This document shows positions 28,337-37,047 of a stretch of 64,000 bases of DNA, piece by piece. The notes under the pieces are model-generated. The model was not told the origin of the DNA and made no database searches. It saw only the letters and a program-made list of their open reading frames with translations. How positions within the stretch are numbered: position 1 is the first letter of the stretch; the number at the start of each line of letters is the position of its first letter. This DNA is from Lachnospiraceae bacterium (lineage in GTDB: Bacteria > Bacillota > Clostridia > Lachnospirales > Lachnospiraceae): positions 1 through 64,000 of the forward strand of contig JAILGS010000081.1 of assembly GCA_024696615.1 (NCBI GenBank), in the 5' to 3' direction. Position numbers and translations under genes: made by a program.

Positions 28337-29412
28337 GCAATCAGATCCCCCATCTCATGACAGCTAACCTGCTTCAGACCTGCATCCTCGGACATAATAT
28401 CCACCGTACGATAACCATCCTTTAAAACCTGCTTTACGGCAGCTTCAATGGCATCTGCTTCCTGATCTAAATCTAAGGAATAACGAAGCATCATTGCTGC
28501 GGAAAGAATGGTGGCAATTGGATTAGCAATATCCTTACCTGCAATATCCGGTGCAGAACCATGGCTTGGCTCATATAATCCAAGCTTCGTAGCGCCAAGA
28601 CTTGCAGAAGATAACATACCGATGGAACCGGTAATCATACTTGCCTCATCGGATAAAATATCACCAAACATATTCTCTGTTAAAATCACATCGAACTGTC
28701 TTGGATTCATTACTAACTGCATTGCACAATTATCCACTAACATATCTTCTAAGGTAACTTCTGGATAATCTGCAGCCACTTCCTTCACTACCTTTCTCCA
28801 AAGGCGGGAAGTATCTAATACATTGGCCTTATCCACACTGATTACCTTCTTGCCACGCTTCATGGCAATTTCAAATGCTTTTACAGCAATTCTACGAATC
28901 TCATTCTCATCATAGGTATCCATATCCGTAGCCTTTAATACGCCATTCACTTCTTCTGTATGACGCTCTCCAAAATAGATACCACCGGTTAATTCACGCA
29001 TGATCACCATATCGAAACCATCCCCGATGATTTCATCCTTTAATGGACATGCGCCCTTTAATTCTTCATATAGGTAGGCAGGACGAATATTGGCAAAAAG
29101 TTCCAGTCCTTTTCGAATCTTTAATAAACCGGCTTCTGGACGAAGATTTGGTGCCACATCATACCACTTCGAATTACCAACCTTACCACCAACGGCTCCT
29201 AATAATACGGCATCGGAAGCTTTGGCTGTTGCAAGTGCTTCATCCGTCAATGGAACGCCCGTTGCATCAATGGAACATCCTCCCATTAAAATCTTGGTAA
29301 AATCAAATTCATGTCCGTACTTCTTTGCAACCTTCTCAAGAACCTTGACGGCTTCTGCTACGATTTCCGGACCAATTCCATCACCTGGAATCAGGGTAAT
29401 ATTATATCCCAT
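28324..29412 (-). CDS. leuB: 3-Isopropylmalate dehydrogenase
   Basis: 362 aa from the revised ATG 29412 ([17 protein letters not shown]), preceded by GAGAGG. Substrate and metal motifs are present: [57 protein letters not shown] and [14 protein letters not shown]. The LRPE-loop arginines and leucine specificity favour LeuB over isocitrate or tartrate dehydrogenases. It catalyses oxidative decarboxylation in leucine synthesis. It opens the leuB-ilvD-ilvB operon; leuA, leuC and leuD are not nearby in this window. Confidence 0.94.
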   Translation of the reverse strand: MGYNITLIPGDGIGPEIVAEAVKVLEKVAKKYGHEFDFTKILMGGCSIDATGVPLTDEALATAKASDAVLLGAVGGKVGNSKWYDVAPNLRPEAGLLKIRKGLELFANIRPAYLYEELKGACPLKDEIIGDGFDMVIMRELTGGIYFGERHTEEVNGVLKATDMDTYDENEIRRIAVKAFEIAMKRGKKVISVDKANVLDTSRLWRKVVKEVAADYPEVTLEDMLVDNCAMQLVMNPRQFDVILTENMFGDILSDEASMITGSIGMLSSASLGATKLGLYEPSHGSAPDIAGKDIANPIATILSAAMMLRYSLDLDQEADAIEAAVKQVLKDGYRTVDIMSEDAGLKQVSCHEMGDLIAERI

Positions 29413-29454
29413 CTTGCTACCTCTCATTATTGTTAGATTTGTACATACTGCTAT

Positions 29455-29483
29455 ATTTTATTCCAAATACCCCTAGATTTCAA
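29455..29483 (-). promoter_or_regulatory. SigA-type promoter of leuB-ilvD-ilvB
   Basis: TTGAAA and TAAAAT are separated by 17 nt on the minus strand, about 45 nt upstream of the leuB start. The leader is too short for a leucine T-box or attenuator, so any regulation would probably act on this promoter. Confidence 0.6.
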
Positions 29484-29520
29484 GAATTCATTCCGTTTTC
29501 TCTGGCATCTTCCAATAAGA

Positions 29521-29560
29521 AAGTCCGGAAAACCCCAAATTCAAGGGGCTTACCGGACTT
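29521..29560 (-). terminator. Hairpin terminator after the nitroreductase gene
   Basis: AAGTCCGG and CCGGACTT form an 8-bp perfect stem around a nested CCCC/GGGG hairpin. On the minus strand TTTCTTATT follows; on the plus strand GTACTTTTTT follows. It separates the nitroreductase gene from the leuB promoter and could work in both directions. Confidence 0.65.
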
Positions 29561-29663
29561 GTACTTTTTTAAGTTTTCTTAGAATGATACTTTTTTCATA
29601 GCATCTTCGATACCTTTTTTGTATATCAGATTCTTCGAAAAACACTTCAGGTATTAGTCAAGA

Positions 29664-29679
29664 CTCGCGGAGCGTTTAA
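29664..29679 (-). repeat. 16-bp dispersed motif, copy 1
   Basis: TTAAACGCTCCGCGAG on the minus strand, overlapping the nitroreductase stop codon. An identical copy in the same orientation lies at 47326-47341 after another gene's terminator. GC-rich compared with the surrounding intergenic DNA. Confidence 0.7.
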
Positions 29680-30251
29680 AAAAGGATTTCCTCCATGGAG
29701 CGCTTTGGTACATAATGTACTCCCGCATCATCCCGGTAATAATTATAACGGCCATCCTTCATGTCCACTAAGTGGATTTCTTCCACCGGCTTTCCTAAGG
29801 CGATTAACAGTTGTGGCTGTAAATTCGCAGGAATCTTTAGATATTCCTTCACGCCTTCTTGGTCAAAGGCGCCAATCATAATTCCACCAAGTCCCTTTTC
29901 TACGGCTCCAAGTAACATGGTCTGGGCTACAATTCCCACGTCCTTACTGCTTGCTTTCGGATCCGCTGCTAATTGTCCATCATTGCAGATTAAGATAAAG
30001 GCGGTTGGATGCTGTCCGTCTTTTGGAAGATGCAATGCCGGCAATGCGCCTGCCCAACGAGTGTAAGCTAAAATACTTTCCACTTCTTCCTTCTCATAGG
30101 ACAGATGATATTTTAAGGGCTGCAGATTTCTGGCGGAAGGCGTATTTCTTGCTAAATCCACCAGGTCCATTAACTCCTCCTTGGAAATTGCAACACTTTC
30201 ATCAAATCCACGATAACTACGATTCTTTAATACCATTTCTCGAAATTCCAT
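29676..30251 (-). CDS. Nitroreductase-family FMN oxidoreductase
   Basis: 191 aa. FMN-binding features of the family: KNRSYRGFDESVAISKEELMDLVDLARNTPSARNLQPLKY at the N-terminus and VGIVAQTMLLGAVEKGLGGIMIGAF in the middle, ending in IALGKPVEEIHLVDMKDGRYNYYRD. Such enzymes use NAD(P)H to reduce nitro compounds, flavins or quinones. The physiological substrate cannot be told. It is a single gene bounded by terminators, downstream of glyA. Confidence 0.88.
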   Translation of the reverse strand: MEFREMVLKNRSYRGFDESVAISKEELMDLVDLARNTPSARNLQPLKYHLSYEKEEVESILAYTRWAGALPALHLPKDGQHPTAFILICNDGQLAADPKASSKDVGIVAQTMLLGAVEKGLGGIMIGAFDQEGVKEYLKIPANLQPQLLIALGKPVEEIHLVDMKDGRYNYYRDDAGVHYVPKRSMEEILF

Positions 30252-30317
30252 GCAAAACCTCCATATGATTCATTCAACAACATATCCCTAGTATACTCCA
30301 TTTGCAGAGAAAATCCA

Positions 30318-30353
30318 TAAAAAAAGAGGATCTGGAAAGTTCCAAATCCTCTT
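30318..30353 (-). terminator. Rho-independent terminator of glyA
   Basis: AAGAGGAT pairs with ATCCTCTT (inner GGAAC/GTTCC) and is followed by a seven-T run on the minus strand, about 20 nt after the glyA stop. Confidence 0.88.
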
Positions 30354-30372
30354 AAATTCATTCGATGAATGA

Positions 30373-31611
30373 TTAGTATAATGGATGCTTTTCGGTAAGA
30401 GACTTTACAAGAGCTGCTGCTTCTGCACCATTCTTATCGATATCTGCTACTGCAAGGCTGATTGCCTGTGCAACAACATCCATATCTGCGGTATTAAAGC
30501 CACGGGAAGTAACTGCTGGGGTACCAAGACGGATACCGGAAGTTACGAATGGCTTCTGAGGGTCGTTAGGGATCGCATTCTTGTTACAGGTAATGTTCAC
30601 AGAATCAAGAAGCTTCTCTACTTCCTTACCGGTCTTATCCTTGCTACGAAGGTCCACTAACATTAAGTGGTTATCCGTACCACCGGATACAAGGTCAAAT
30701 CCTCTGGAGGTAAGACCCTTAGCAAGTGCCTGAGCATTATCAATAATGTTCTGCGCATATACCTTGAAAGAAGGATCCAATGCTTCCTTGAAACATACTG
30801 CCTTACCAGCGATTACATGCATTAAAGGACCACCCTGAATACCAGGGAAGATTGCCTTATTGAAGTTGAAACGCTCGTTGGCTTCAGCAGTAGCCATAAT
30901 CATACCACCACGTGGTCCACGAAGGGTCTTATGAGTGGTTGTGGTTACGATATCAGCATAAGGTACTGGGGACTCATGAAGTCCGGCAGCAACTAAGCCT
31001 GCGATATGAGCAATATCAACCATGAGAACTGCGCCAACCTTATGAGCAACTTCTGCGAAACGCTTGAAGTCGATCTTTCTTGCATATGCAGATGCACCTG
31101 CAACGATCATCTTAGGCTTGCACTCTACGGCAATACGCTCTAATTCATCATAATCAATAAATCCGTCATCATTTACACCGTAAGGAACGATATTAAAATA
31201 AGAACCGGAGAAATTCACTGGTGAACCATGAGAAAGGTGTCCACCATGTGCAAGATTCATACCCATAATGGTATCTCCTGGCTTACATACAGCAAAGAAT
31301 ACTGCCATATTCGCCTGAGCACCAGAATGTGGCTGTACATTCACATACTCGCAACCGAAAAGCTGCTTAGCTCTCTCTCTTGCAAGATCTTCAACAACAT
31401 CAACGAACTCACATCCACCATAGTAACGATGTCCTGGATATCCTTCTGCGTACTTATTGGTGAGTGGGCTTCCCATTGCTGCCATAACAGCCTTACTAAC
31501 GAAGTTCTCAGAAGCGATGAGCTCAATGTGACTTCTCTGACGCTCTAACTCGTTATTCATAGCTGCAGCAACTTCTGGATCAAAGTTCTGAATTTCATCA
31601 AATGAAAACAT
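30373..31611 (-). CDS. glyA: Serine hydroxymethyltransferase
   Basis: 412 aa. PLP enzyme with [35 protein letters not shown], the cofactor-binding [17 protein letters not shown] and the Schiff-base lysine in [15 protein letters not shown]. It interconverts serine and glycine with tetrahydrofolate, the main source of one-carbon units. It has its own promoter and terminator and so is a single-gene unit, close to the serine genes serC-serA. Confidence 0.97.
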   Translation of the reverse strand: MFSFDEIQNFDPEVAAAMNNELERQRSHIELIASENFVSKAVMAAMGSPLTNKYAEGYPGHRYYGGCEFVDVVEDLARERAKQLFGCEYVNVQPHSGAQANMAVFFAVCKPGDTIMGMNLAHGGHLSHGSPVNFSGSYFNIVPYGVNDDGFIDYDELERIAVECKPKMIVAGASAYARKIDFKRFAEVAHKVGAVLMVDIAHIAGLVAAGLHESPVPYADIVTTTTHKTLRGPRGGMIMATAEANERFNFNKAIFPGIQGGPLMHVIAGKAVCFKEALDPSFKVYAQNIIDNAQALAKGLTSRGFDLVSGGTDNHLMLVDLRSKDKTGKEVEKLLDSVNITCNKNAIPNDPQKPFVTSGIRLGTPAVTSRGFNTADMDVVAQAISLAVADIDKNGAEAAALVKSLTEKHPLY

Positions 31612-31654
31612 GTCTTACCTCCAAAATTTTATTGCAAAATTTACAACTATTTCT

Positions 31655-31683
31655 AATTTAATGGTTTCAGAAGGCAAAGTCAA
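31655..31683 (-). promoter_or_regulatory. SigA-type promoter of glyA
   Basis: TTGACT and TAAATT are separated by 17 nt on the minus strand, about 45 nt before the glyA ATG and directly after the preceding terminator. Confidence 0.65.
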
Positions 31684-31684
31684 T

Positions 31685-31723
31685 TAAAAAAGTGCAAAGG
31701 CTAGAAAACCTTTGCACTTTTTA
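31685..31723 (-). terminator. Terminator of the acidic chemoreceptor gene (symmetrical)
   Basis: AAAAAGTGCAAAGG pairs with CCTTTGCACTTTTT around an 8-nt loop. A- and T-runs on both sides make it functional in either direction. Confidence 0.9.
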
Positions 31724-31747
31724 AGATACATATGTAATTGTATAAAC

Positions 31748-34261
31748 TTACTCAACTTTGAATGCGCTAATGGTTTCGATTAAGTTCTCCGCATTATCGG
31801 CTACATCCTTGGCTTCGGAATTCAGCTGTTCTACGGCTTCAATCTGTGTATCACTGGTTGCATTCACTTCTTCTACCGCTGCTGCATTCTCCTGTGCTAC
31901 GGCAGAGATGCTGGAGATGGAAATTACGGTTGCGGCCTTAGCAGATTCAATATCATCCATACCTTTTCGGATCTGGGAGACATTATCACTTAAGGAACCA
32001 ACCTGGGTTTCGATCTGATTAAATACGGATACGGTCTGCGTTAAGGAATCGGACTGGGAAGCCACCACTTCTTCTGCTCTTGAAGCAATATTAGCAGTCT
32101 CCATGGCCTTCTGATTAATCTCATCCAAGATACCCTTAATCTGATTCGCAGAGGCAGAGGACTGATCTGCCAGTTTTCGGATCTCATCCGCAACTACGGC
32201 AAAGCCTCGACCTGCTTCTCCGGCTCTTGCAGCCTCAATGGAAGCATTTAAGGAAAGAAGATTGGTCTGATCGGCAATCTCATTAATCGCAGATACAATA
32301 TCTCCAATCTGTCTTGTGGATGCATCCAAGGAATGAATTCCCACAATAACATCATTGGTAATCTTTACCGTATCCTGGGCCTTATCATTCAAATCATCCA
32401 GACAGGTTAACCCTTCCCGTACTACTCCCGTGGCACTCTTAGCAACTTCCATGATTCGTTCGGAATTGTCCGTCATAATTCGAATCTGATCGGATAATAC
32501 ATCCATCTGACGAATACAATCTTCGGAATCTTCTGCCTGCTGAATAATACCACGTTCAATCTCGGAAATCGCCTGGGAAATACCCTTGGTACCATCTAAG
32601 ATCTTCTTGGAGTTGGCAGTTACAACATCCGCCGAATTACTTACCTGATTCGAAATATTCGCGGACTGTTCGATCATCCCCTTGGTCTTTAAGATCATGT
32701 TATTCACGGATCCACCAAGAATTCTAAATTCATCCTTCTGCTTTACCTTCACCTGGGTGGTTAAATCACCATCCGCAACCTTCTGTAAGCTCTTCATCAT
32801 ATGATGGATGGAACCATCAATTCCTAAGGAAAGCTTGAAGGCGATAAAGATTGCTACGGCCAGTGCAATGATTAACACAATCAATGTGGTAATCAAAATA
32901 CCGGAAGCCTTGGAAGTAATCTCGGACTTTGGTACTAACGCACAGATGGCAAATCCATTATCCAATACGGAATAGATAAATAACTGATTGCCACCATTCA
33001 CATAGGTGTAACCACTGGTTTTAGCTTCTTCCCCTTCTGCTGGTTCTTCACCAGCCTGGGCAATGATCTCTGTAAAATACTCCTTATCCACGAAGTATTT
33101 ACTGTCGCTGGCGGATACCATTTCCCCGTCATCATTCACAATCTCGCCGCCATCCGTAGCAACTAAAGCCACTATACTTTCATCCCCTAAGGATAGTTCT
33201 GCAATCGGTTCAAATACCACATCATAATCGATATCTAATACCAGATAACCGATGGCTCTGGTGGAATTGGAATAGAACTGACGCTCTAAGGATAAACCAT
33301 AGGTGGTCTTAATAAACTCATCCAATACCGGTCTGGATGTGGTCCAAATCATCTTATTCTCATCGATTAATTTTCCTTCCTCCGTCTCTGGGAAACTTTC
33401 CACAAAATTCGTAGAAGAAAGGGATGTGGTGGTAATAGCACGTCCATAATTGGCAAAAAGGAAAATATTACTAATGGAATCATTACTAATGACAATGGAC
33501 TGATAATACTTATTAATCGTATTATAGGAATTACTCTCCGCAGTCACATCATTACGATATAATTTGGAATAGTAATTCTTCGCCTCTTCATTACTGATCA
33601 TCTCCTGAGAAGAAGACTCTAAGTTATTAAACATCAGATTGAAGTAATCCCCCGTCTTAATGATGGTGGAATAGGTGGCTTCTTCGTAACTACTAATGAT
33701 CGCCTTACTTGCAGTACTGTAGGCAACAATTCCTAACAGTACTAAGAATGCCAGTGGAATGGCAAATCCTGCAATCAACTTAAATCGAATGCTCTGGAAT
33801 AGAGAAACCTTCGATCCCTCTCCCTCCGTATCATTCACTACTAAAATCTCTTCCTCCGAGTCCATGGAATGTTCTTCCTCCTTTATTTCTTCGTCATTCC
33901 CCGACTCCTTGGAAGATTCCTCCACATTCATGGAACTATCTTCTTGGGATAATCCTTCCGTTACTGGCTCCTGCACCTGTTCCGTCACGGTTTCTTCCGA
34001 AACTTCCGAAACTTCCGAACCTTCCGGAACTTCTGGCGCTTGTGCCTGATCCCTATGTTCATCAAACCAATCAGTGGATGGTCCTTCCTCCTGTGGTTGT
34101 TGTGAGGCTACAATCTGATTCTCTGCTTCATACATTGCCTGAAGTTGTGCTTCACTCATCTGTTCAGACACTTCCTCGGATACAGCCGTTTCTGCACCTG
34201 AGTTCAGTGTTTCATTTTGTGTTGTTTCTACTGTGTCGTTCTCTTCAAAAGCGTTTCGCAA
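31748..34261 (-). CDS. Methyl-accepting chemotaxis protein with long acidic N-terminal extension
   Basis: 837 aa from a TTG at 34261, preferred because GAGGTGA lies 5 nt upstream; the track GTG overlaps that site. Residues 1-155 are disordered-looking and strongly acidic ([29 protein letters not shown]). Helix 1 is near 163-182 and an extracellular sensor of about 260 aa follows. Helix 2 is [21 protein letters not shown], then a HAMP domain and the signalling tip [36 protein letters not shown]. It transmits ligand binding to CheA/CheW. The acidic leader in front of the first helix is unusual. It is expressed from its own promoter through a structured leader. Confidence 0.93.
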   Translation of the reverse strand: MRNAFEENDTVETTQNETLNSGAETAVSEEVSEQMSEAQLQAMYEAENQIVASQQPQEEGPSTDWFDEHRDQAQAPEVPEGSEVSEVSEETVTEQVQEPVTEGLSQEDSSMNVEESSKESGNDEEIKEEEHSMDSEEEILVVNDTEGEGSKVSLFQSIRFKLIAGFAIPLAFLVLLGIVAYSTASKAIISSYEEATYSTIIKTGDYFNLMFNNLESSSQEMISNEEAKNYYSKLYRNDVTAESNSYNTINKYYQSIVISNDSISNIFLFANYGRAITTTSLSSTNFVESFPETEEGKLIDENKMIWTTSRPVLDEFIKTTYGLSLERQFYSNSTRAIGYLVLDIDYDVVFEPIAELSLGDESIVALVATDGGEIVNDDGEMVSASDSKYFVDKEYFTEIIAQAGEEPAEGEEAKTSGYTYVNGGNQLFIYSVLDNGFAICALVPKSEITSKASGILITTLIVLIIALAVAIFIAFKLSLGIDGSIHHMMKSLQKVADGDLTTQVKVKQKDEFRILGGSVNNMILKTKGMIEQSANISNQVSNSADVVTANSKKILDGTKGISQAISEIERGIIQQAEDSEDCIRQMDVLSDQIRIMTDNSERIMEVAKSATGVVREGLTCLDDLNDKAQDTVKITNDVIVGIHSLDASTRQIGDIVSAINEIADQTNLLSLNASIEAARAGEAGRGFAVVADEIRKLADQSSASANQIKGILDEINQKAMETANIASRAEEVVASQSDSLTQTVSVFNQIETQVGSLSDNVSQIRKGMDDIESAKAATVISISSISAVAQENAAAVEEVNATSDTQIEAVEQLNSEAKDVADNAENLIETISAFKVE

Positions 34262-34270
34262 AATGCTCAC

Positions 34271-34379
34271 CTCAATTCATCAAGTATTAGCCCAGATTAC
34301 TGATTCTAGGTCTCGGGCCCAGGCGTCTAAATCATCTCCCCTACAGATTCTTCAGATACCAAAGAAGTCCCCTAGAATA
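34271..34379 (-). other. Structured 5' leader of the chemoreceptor gene
   Basis: The predicted transcript begins at or next to ATTCTAGG (34371-34378), which is perfectly complementary to CCTAGAAT (34303-34310). The enclosed segment has a small TTCTT/AAGAA hairpin and conserved-looking GGGGAG and CGCCTGGGC strings. The closing helix starting at the transcript 5' end suggests a folded regulatory leader. I could not match it to a known riboswitch class. Confidence 0.45.
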
Positions 34380-34385
34380 TAGTAA

Positions 34386-34414
34386 ATTTTAACACAAAAA
34401 CCCTTTTCTGTAAA
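34386..34414 (-). promoter_or_regulatory. SigA-type promoter of the chemoreceptor gene
   Basis: TTTACA and TAAAAT are separated by 17 nt on the minus strand. The start point predicted 7-8 nt downstream coincides with the 5' arm of the leader helix. No flagellar SigD-type promoter was seen. Confidence 0.6.
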
Positions 34415-34435
34415 ATTGATTTAGCAAAAATTTAA

Positions 34436-34472
34436 CAAAAAAATGAGCCTTCGCAAGTACACGAAGACTCAT
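34436..34472 (-). terminator. Rho-independent terminator of aspS
   Basis: ATGAGTCTTCG pairs with CGAAGGCTCAT (one wobble) and is followed by seven T on the minus strand, 12 nt after the aspS stop. Confidence 0.85.
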
Positions 34473-34483
34473 TCCATAATATC

Positions 34484-36289
34484 TTATTCTGTCACATTCT
34501 CTTCCTTAGGGAGATCACAGATAATGCTTAATTCCTTTAACTGCTTTGCATCAACCACATCCGGTGCATTGGTTAACAGATCGGAAGCATCCTTCACCTT
34601 AGGGAAGGCAATCACATCACGAATACTATCCCGCTTGGCCATTAACATCACCAGACGGTCCAGACCATAAGCCAGTCCTGCATGTGGAGGAACACCATAC
34701 TTGAAAGCATCTAAGAGGAAGCCAAACTTCTCCTGAGTCTCCTCTTCCTTTAAGCCCAGTGCCTTGAACATACGCTCCTGAATATCTGCCTGATGGATAC
34801 GCACGGAACCACCACCGATTTCACAACCATTTAATACAATATCATAGGCCTTGGCACGAACTGCACCAGGATTGGACTCTAACTGATCTAAATCCTCTTC
34901 CATCGGCATGGTAAATGGATGATGCATTGCTACAAAACGCTCTTCCTCATCACTCCACTCAAACTGAGGGAATTCCGTTACCCATAAGAAGCGATATTCA
35001 TTCTTATCAAGCAATCCCTGCTGCTGTGCAAGTTCTAAACGAAGGGCACCAAGTACATTCCATACAATCTTGTTGCGATCCGCAGCGAATAATAAAAGAT
35101 CTCCCGGCTTCGCATCCAGAGCCTTCTGAATCGCTGCCATCTCTTCTTCACTCATAAACTTAGCAAATGAGCTCTTGACCGTTCCATCTCCTGCGATGGC
35201 AATATAGGCAAGACCCTTAGCGCCATATCCCTTGGCAAAATCCACTAAAGCATCAATCTTTTTCCGTGGCATCTCACCCATTCCCGTTGCATTAATACCA
35301 CGAACGGAACCTCCCGCTGCAATGGCACCGGAGAATACAGAGAATCCACAATCCTTCACAAGATCAGAGATATCCTTTAATTCCATACCAAAACGAAGAT
35401 CCGGCTTATCCGAACCGAAACGATCCATACATTCCTGCCAGGTCATTCGCTGAATCGGAAGACTTACTTCCACTCCTAAGATTTCCTTGAACAAATATGC
35501 TAAAAGACGCTCATTCACATCAATAACATCATCAATATCCACAAAGGATAATTCCATATCAATCTGAGTAAATTCCGGCTGACGATCTGCACGAAGATCC
35601 TCATCACGGAAGCAACGAGCGATCTGCATATAACGATCATAACCGGATACCATTAACATCTGCTTAAATAACTGTGGGCTCTGTGGAAGTGCATAGAACT
35701 TTCCAGGATGCACACGGCTTGGTACCAAATAATCACGAGCACCCTCTGGAGTGGACTTACATAACATAGGAGTCTCAATCTCTAAGAATCCTTCCTTGGA
35801 AAGAAAGGCACGGGTTAAGGTTGCCACCTTACTTCTCATGATGATATTGGCCTGAATATCCGGACGACGAAGATCCAGACAACGATACTTCAGGCGAATC
35901 TCTTCCTTCGTTGCAATATCCTCTTCAATAGGGAATGGAGGGGTCTGGGATTCGGAAAGTACACGAAGACCCATGGCACGAATCTCAATCTCACCGGTGG
36001 CAAGATTCTCATTCACTGCACCACTTCTTGCTTCCACCTTACCTGTAACAGCAATGACGAACTCACTACGAAGCTTTCCAGCCTTCTCGAAGATTTCACT
36101 GCCCGCACTCTCTTCTTCAAAAATAATCTGTAAAATTCCGGAACGATCTCGTAAATCCACGAATACGATTCCACCCTTATTACGATTCTTGGCCACCCAT
36201 CCCATGACGGTTACTTCACGACCAATATCCGCTTTGGAAAGTTCAGCGCATCGGCAACTTCTCTTCAGTCCCTGCATTGACTCTGCCAT
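34484..36289 (-). CDS. aspS: Aspartyl-tRNA synthetase
   Basis: 601 aa, the bacterial-type length including the GAD insertion. An anticodon-binding OB fold is at the N-terminus (VTVMGWVAKNRNKGGIVFVDLRDRSG). Class II motif 2 is FRDEDLRADRQPEFTQIDMELSF and motif 3 GLAYGLDRLVMLMAKRDSIRDVIAFPK. It charges tRNA-Asp, possibly also tRNA-Asn if non-discriminating; that cannot be told here. GGAGGAG precedes ATG 36289. It ends the rel-MBL-hemZ-HD-GYP-aspS run and is followed by a strong terminator. Confidence 0.97.
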   Translation of the reverse strand: MAESMQGLKRSCRCAELSKADIGREVTVMGWVAKNRNKGGIVFVDLRDRSGILQIIFEEESAGSEIFEKAGKLRSEFVIAVTGKVEARSGAVNENLATGEIEIRAMGLRVLSESQTPPFPIEEDIATKEEIRLKYRCLDLRRPDIQANIIMRSKVATLTRAFLSKEGFLEIETPMLCKSTPEGARDYLVPSRVHPGKFYALPQSPQLFKQMLMVSGYDRYMQIARCFRDEDLRADRQPEFTQIDMELSFVDIDDVIDVNERLLAYLFKEILGVEVSLPIQRMTWQECMDRFGSDKPDLRFGMELKDISDLVKDCGFSVFSGAIAAGGSVRGINATGMGEMPRKKIDALVDFAKGYGAKGLAYIAIAGDGTVKSSFAKFMSEEEMAAIQKALDAKPGDLLLFAADRNKIVWNVLGALRLELAQQQGLLDKNEYRFLWVTEFPQFEWSDEEERFVAMHHPFTMPMEEDLDQLESNPGAVRAKAYDIVLNGCEIGGGSVRIHQADIQERMFKALGLKEEETQEKFGFLLDAFKYGVPPHAGLAYGLDRLVMLMAKRDSIRDVIAFPKVKDASDLLTNAPDVVDAKQLKELSIICDLPKEENVTE

Positions 36290-36325
36290 AATACTCCTCC
36301 TAATTTCTCATTCTATTTCTTTCAT

Positions 36326-36341
36326 CACTCCCTTGGGAGTG
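36326..36341 (-). other. Short hairpin between the HD-GYP gene and aspS
   Basis: CACTCCC and GGGAGTG form a 7-bp stem with a 2-nt (or 4-nt) loop in the 104-bp gap. No T-run follows on the minus strand, so it is not a normal terminator; mRNA processing or partial attenuation are possible. Confidence 0.35.
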
Positions 36342-36393
36342 CTTTCTACATCTAGGGGATTGTACCACCAGATGCAATTTTCTTCAATTCTTT

Positions 36394-37011
36394 TTATAAC
36401 TTCCCAATCACATCTTCAATTCCATCAAAATTCACCCAATGGTTTAAGATGCCATCCATCACTCCATCCTCATGCACCACACGCTGGAATGCAATAAAAG
36501 CAGCCATATCAAAATCCTTCACTTCATCAATCATAATCTGAACCGCTTCTTCCACCGTAAAGGCTTTTCGATATGGGCGTTCTGAGATTAATGCGGCAAA
36601 TGTATCCGTTACCTTTAGAATCCGTGCCCCCATAGGAATCGCCTCTTCCTTTAAATGATCCGGATACCCCGAACCATCATAACATTCATGATGATGAAGC
36701 ACGATTTCTTTCTCCGTCTCGGTAAAATCATAATGTTGAAGTACTTCATAGCCCACCGTTGGATGCATTCGCATGTATTTCATCTCTTCCACATCCAAGG
36801 AGCCTTCATTACGACCATATAAATATTCTGAGAGACGAATTTTTCCAATATCATGCACCATACCGGATACTGCAATCTCGTAGCATTCTTCCTCGGAACA
36901 GCCCATCTTCTTGGCCACCAGATAGGTCAGATTACTAACTAAAATTCCATGATTTAGACCACTTTTTAAGTCCGACAACATATTAGGATCCAATCGACTC
37001 ATTCGATTCAT
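36394..37011 (-). CDS. HD-GYP domain phosphohydrolase (probable cyclic-di-GMP phosphodiesterase)
   Basis: 205 aa made up almost only of the catalytic domain. The HD pair is in VSGMVHDIGKIRLSEYLYG, and further metal ligands are HHHE in IVLHHHECYDGSGYPDHLK, which also holds the GYP signature; TDTFAALISERPYRKAFT follows. No receiver, PAS or membrane sensor is attached. The likely reaction is cyclic-di-GMP hydrolysis to pGpG or GMP. GAGGAGGGGGG precedes ATG 37011. It sits between hemZ and aspS, where related genomes commonly carry hisS. A pilus or motility link is inferred only. Confidence 0.88.
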   Translation of the reverse strand: MNRMSRLDPNMLSDLKSGLNHGILVSNLTYLVAKKMGCSEEECYEIAVSGMVHDIGKIRLSEYLYGRNEGSLDVEEMKYMRMHPTVGYEVLQHYDFTETEKEIVLHHHECYDGSGYPDHLKEEAIPMGARILKVTDTFAALISERPYRKAFTVEEAVQIMIDEVKDFDMAAFIAFQRVVHEDGVMDGILNHWVNFDGIEDVIGKL

Positions 37012-37047
37012 TCGCCCCCCTCCTCGTCTTTTCCAGTTTTGGCGGTT

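Noticed and set aside
34271-34379. ZTP or guanidine-I riboswitch upstream of the chemoreceptor gene
   Set aside because: Short strings match (GGGGAG, CGCCTGGGC, CCGAGA), but the 5' GUGACUGGCG box of ZTP and the order of the guanidine-I core are absent, and the downstream gene does not fit either ligand.
36340-36394. GGTGGTACA upstream of aspS, recalling the T-box antiterminator
   Set aside because: The CCGCG part of the T-box motif is missing and the 104-bp gap is too short for a specifier stem and terminator.
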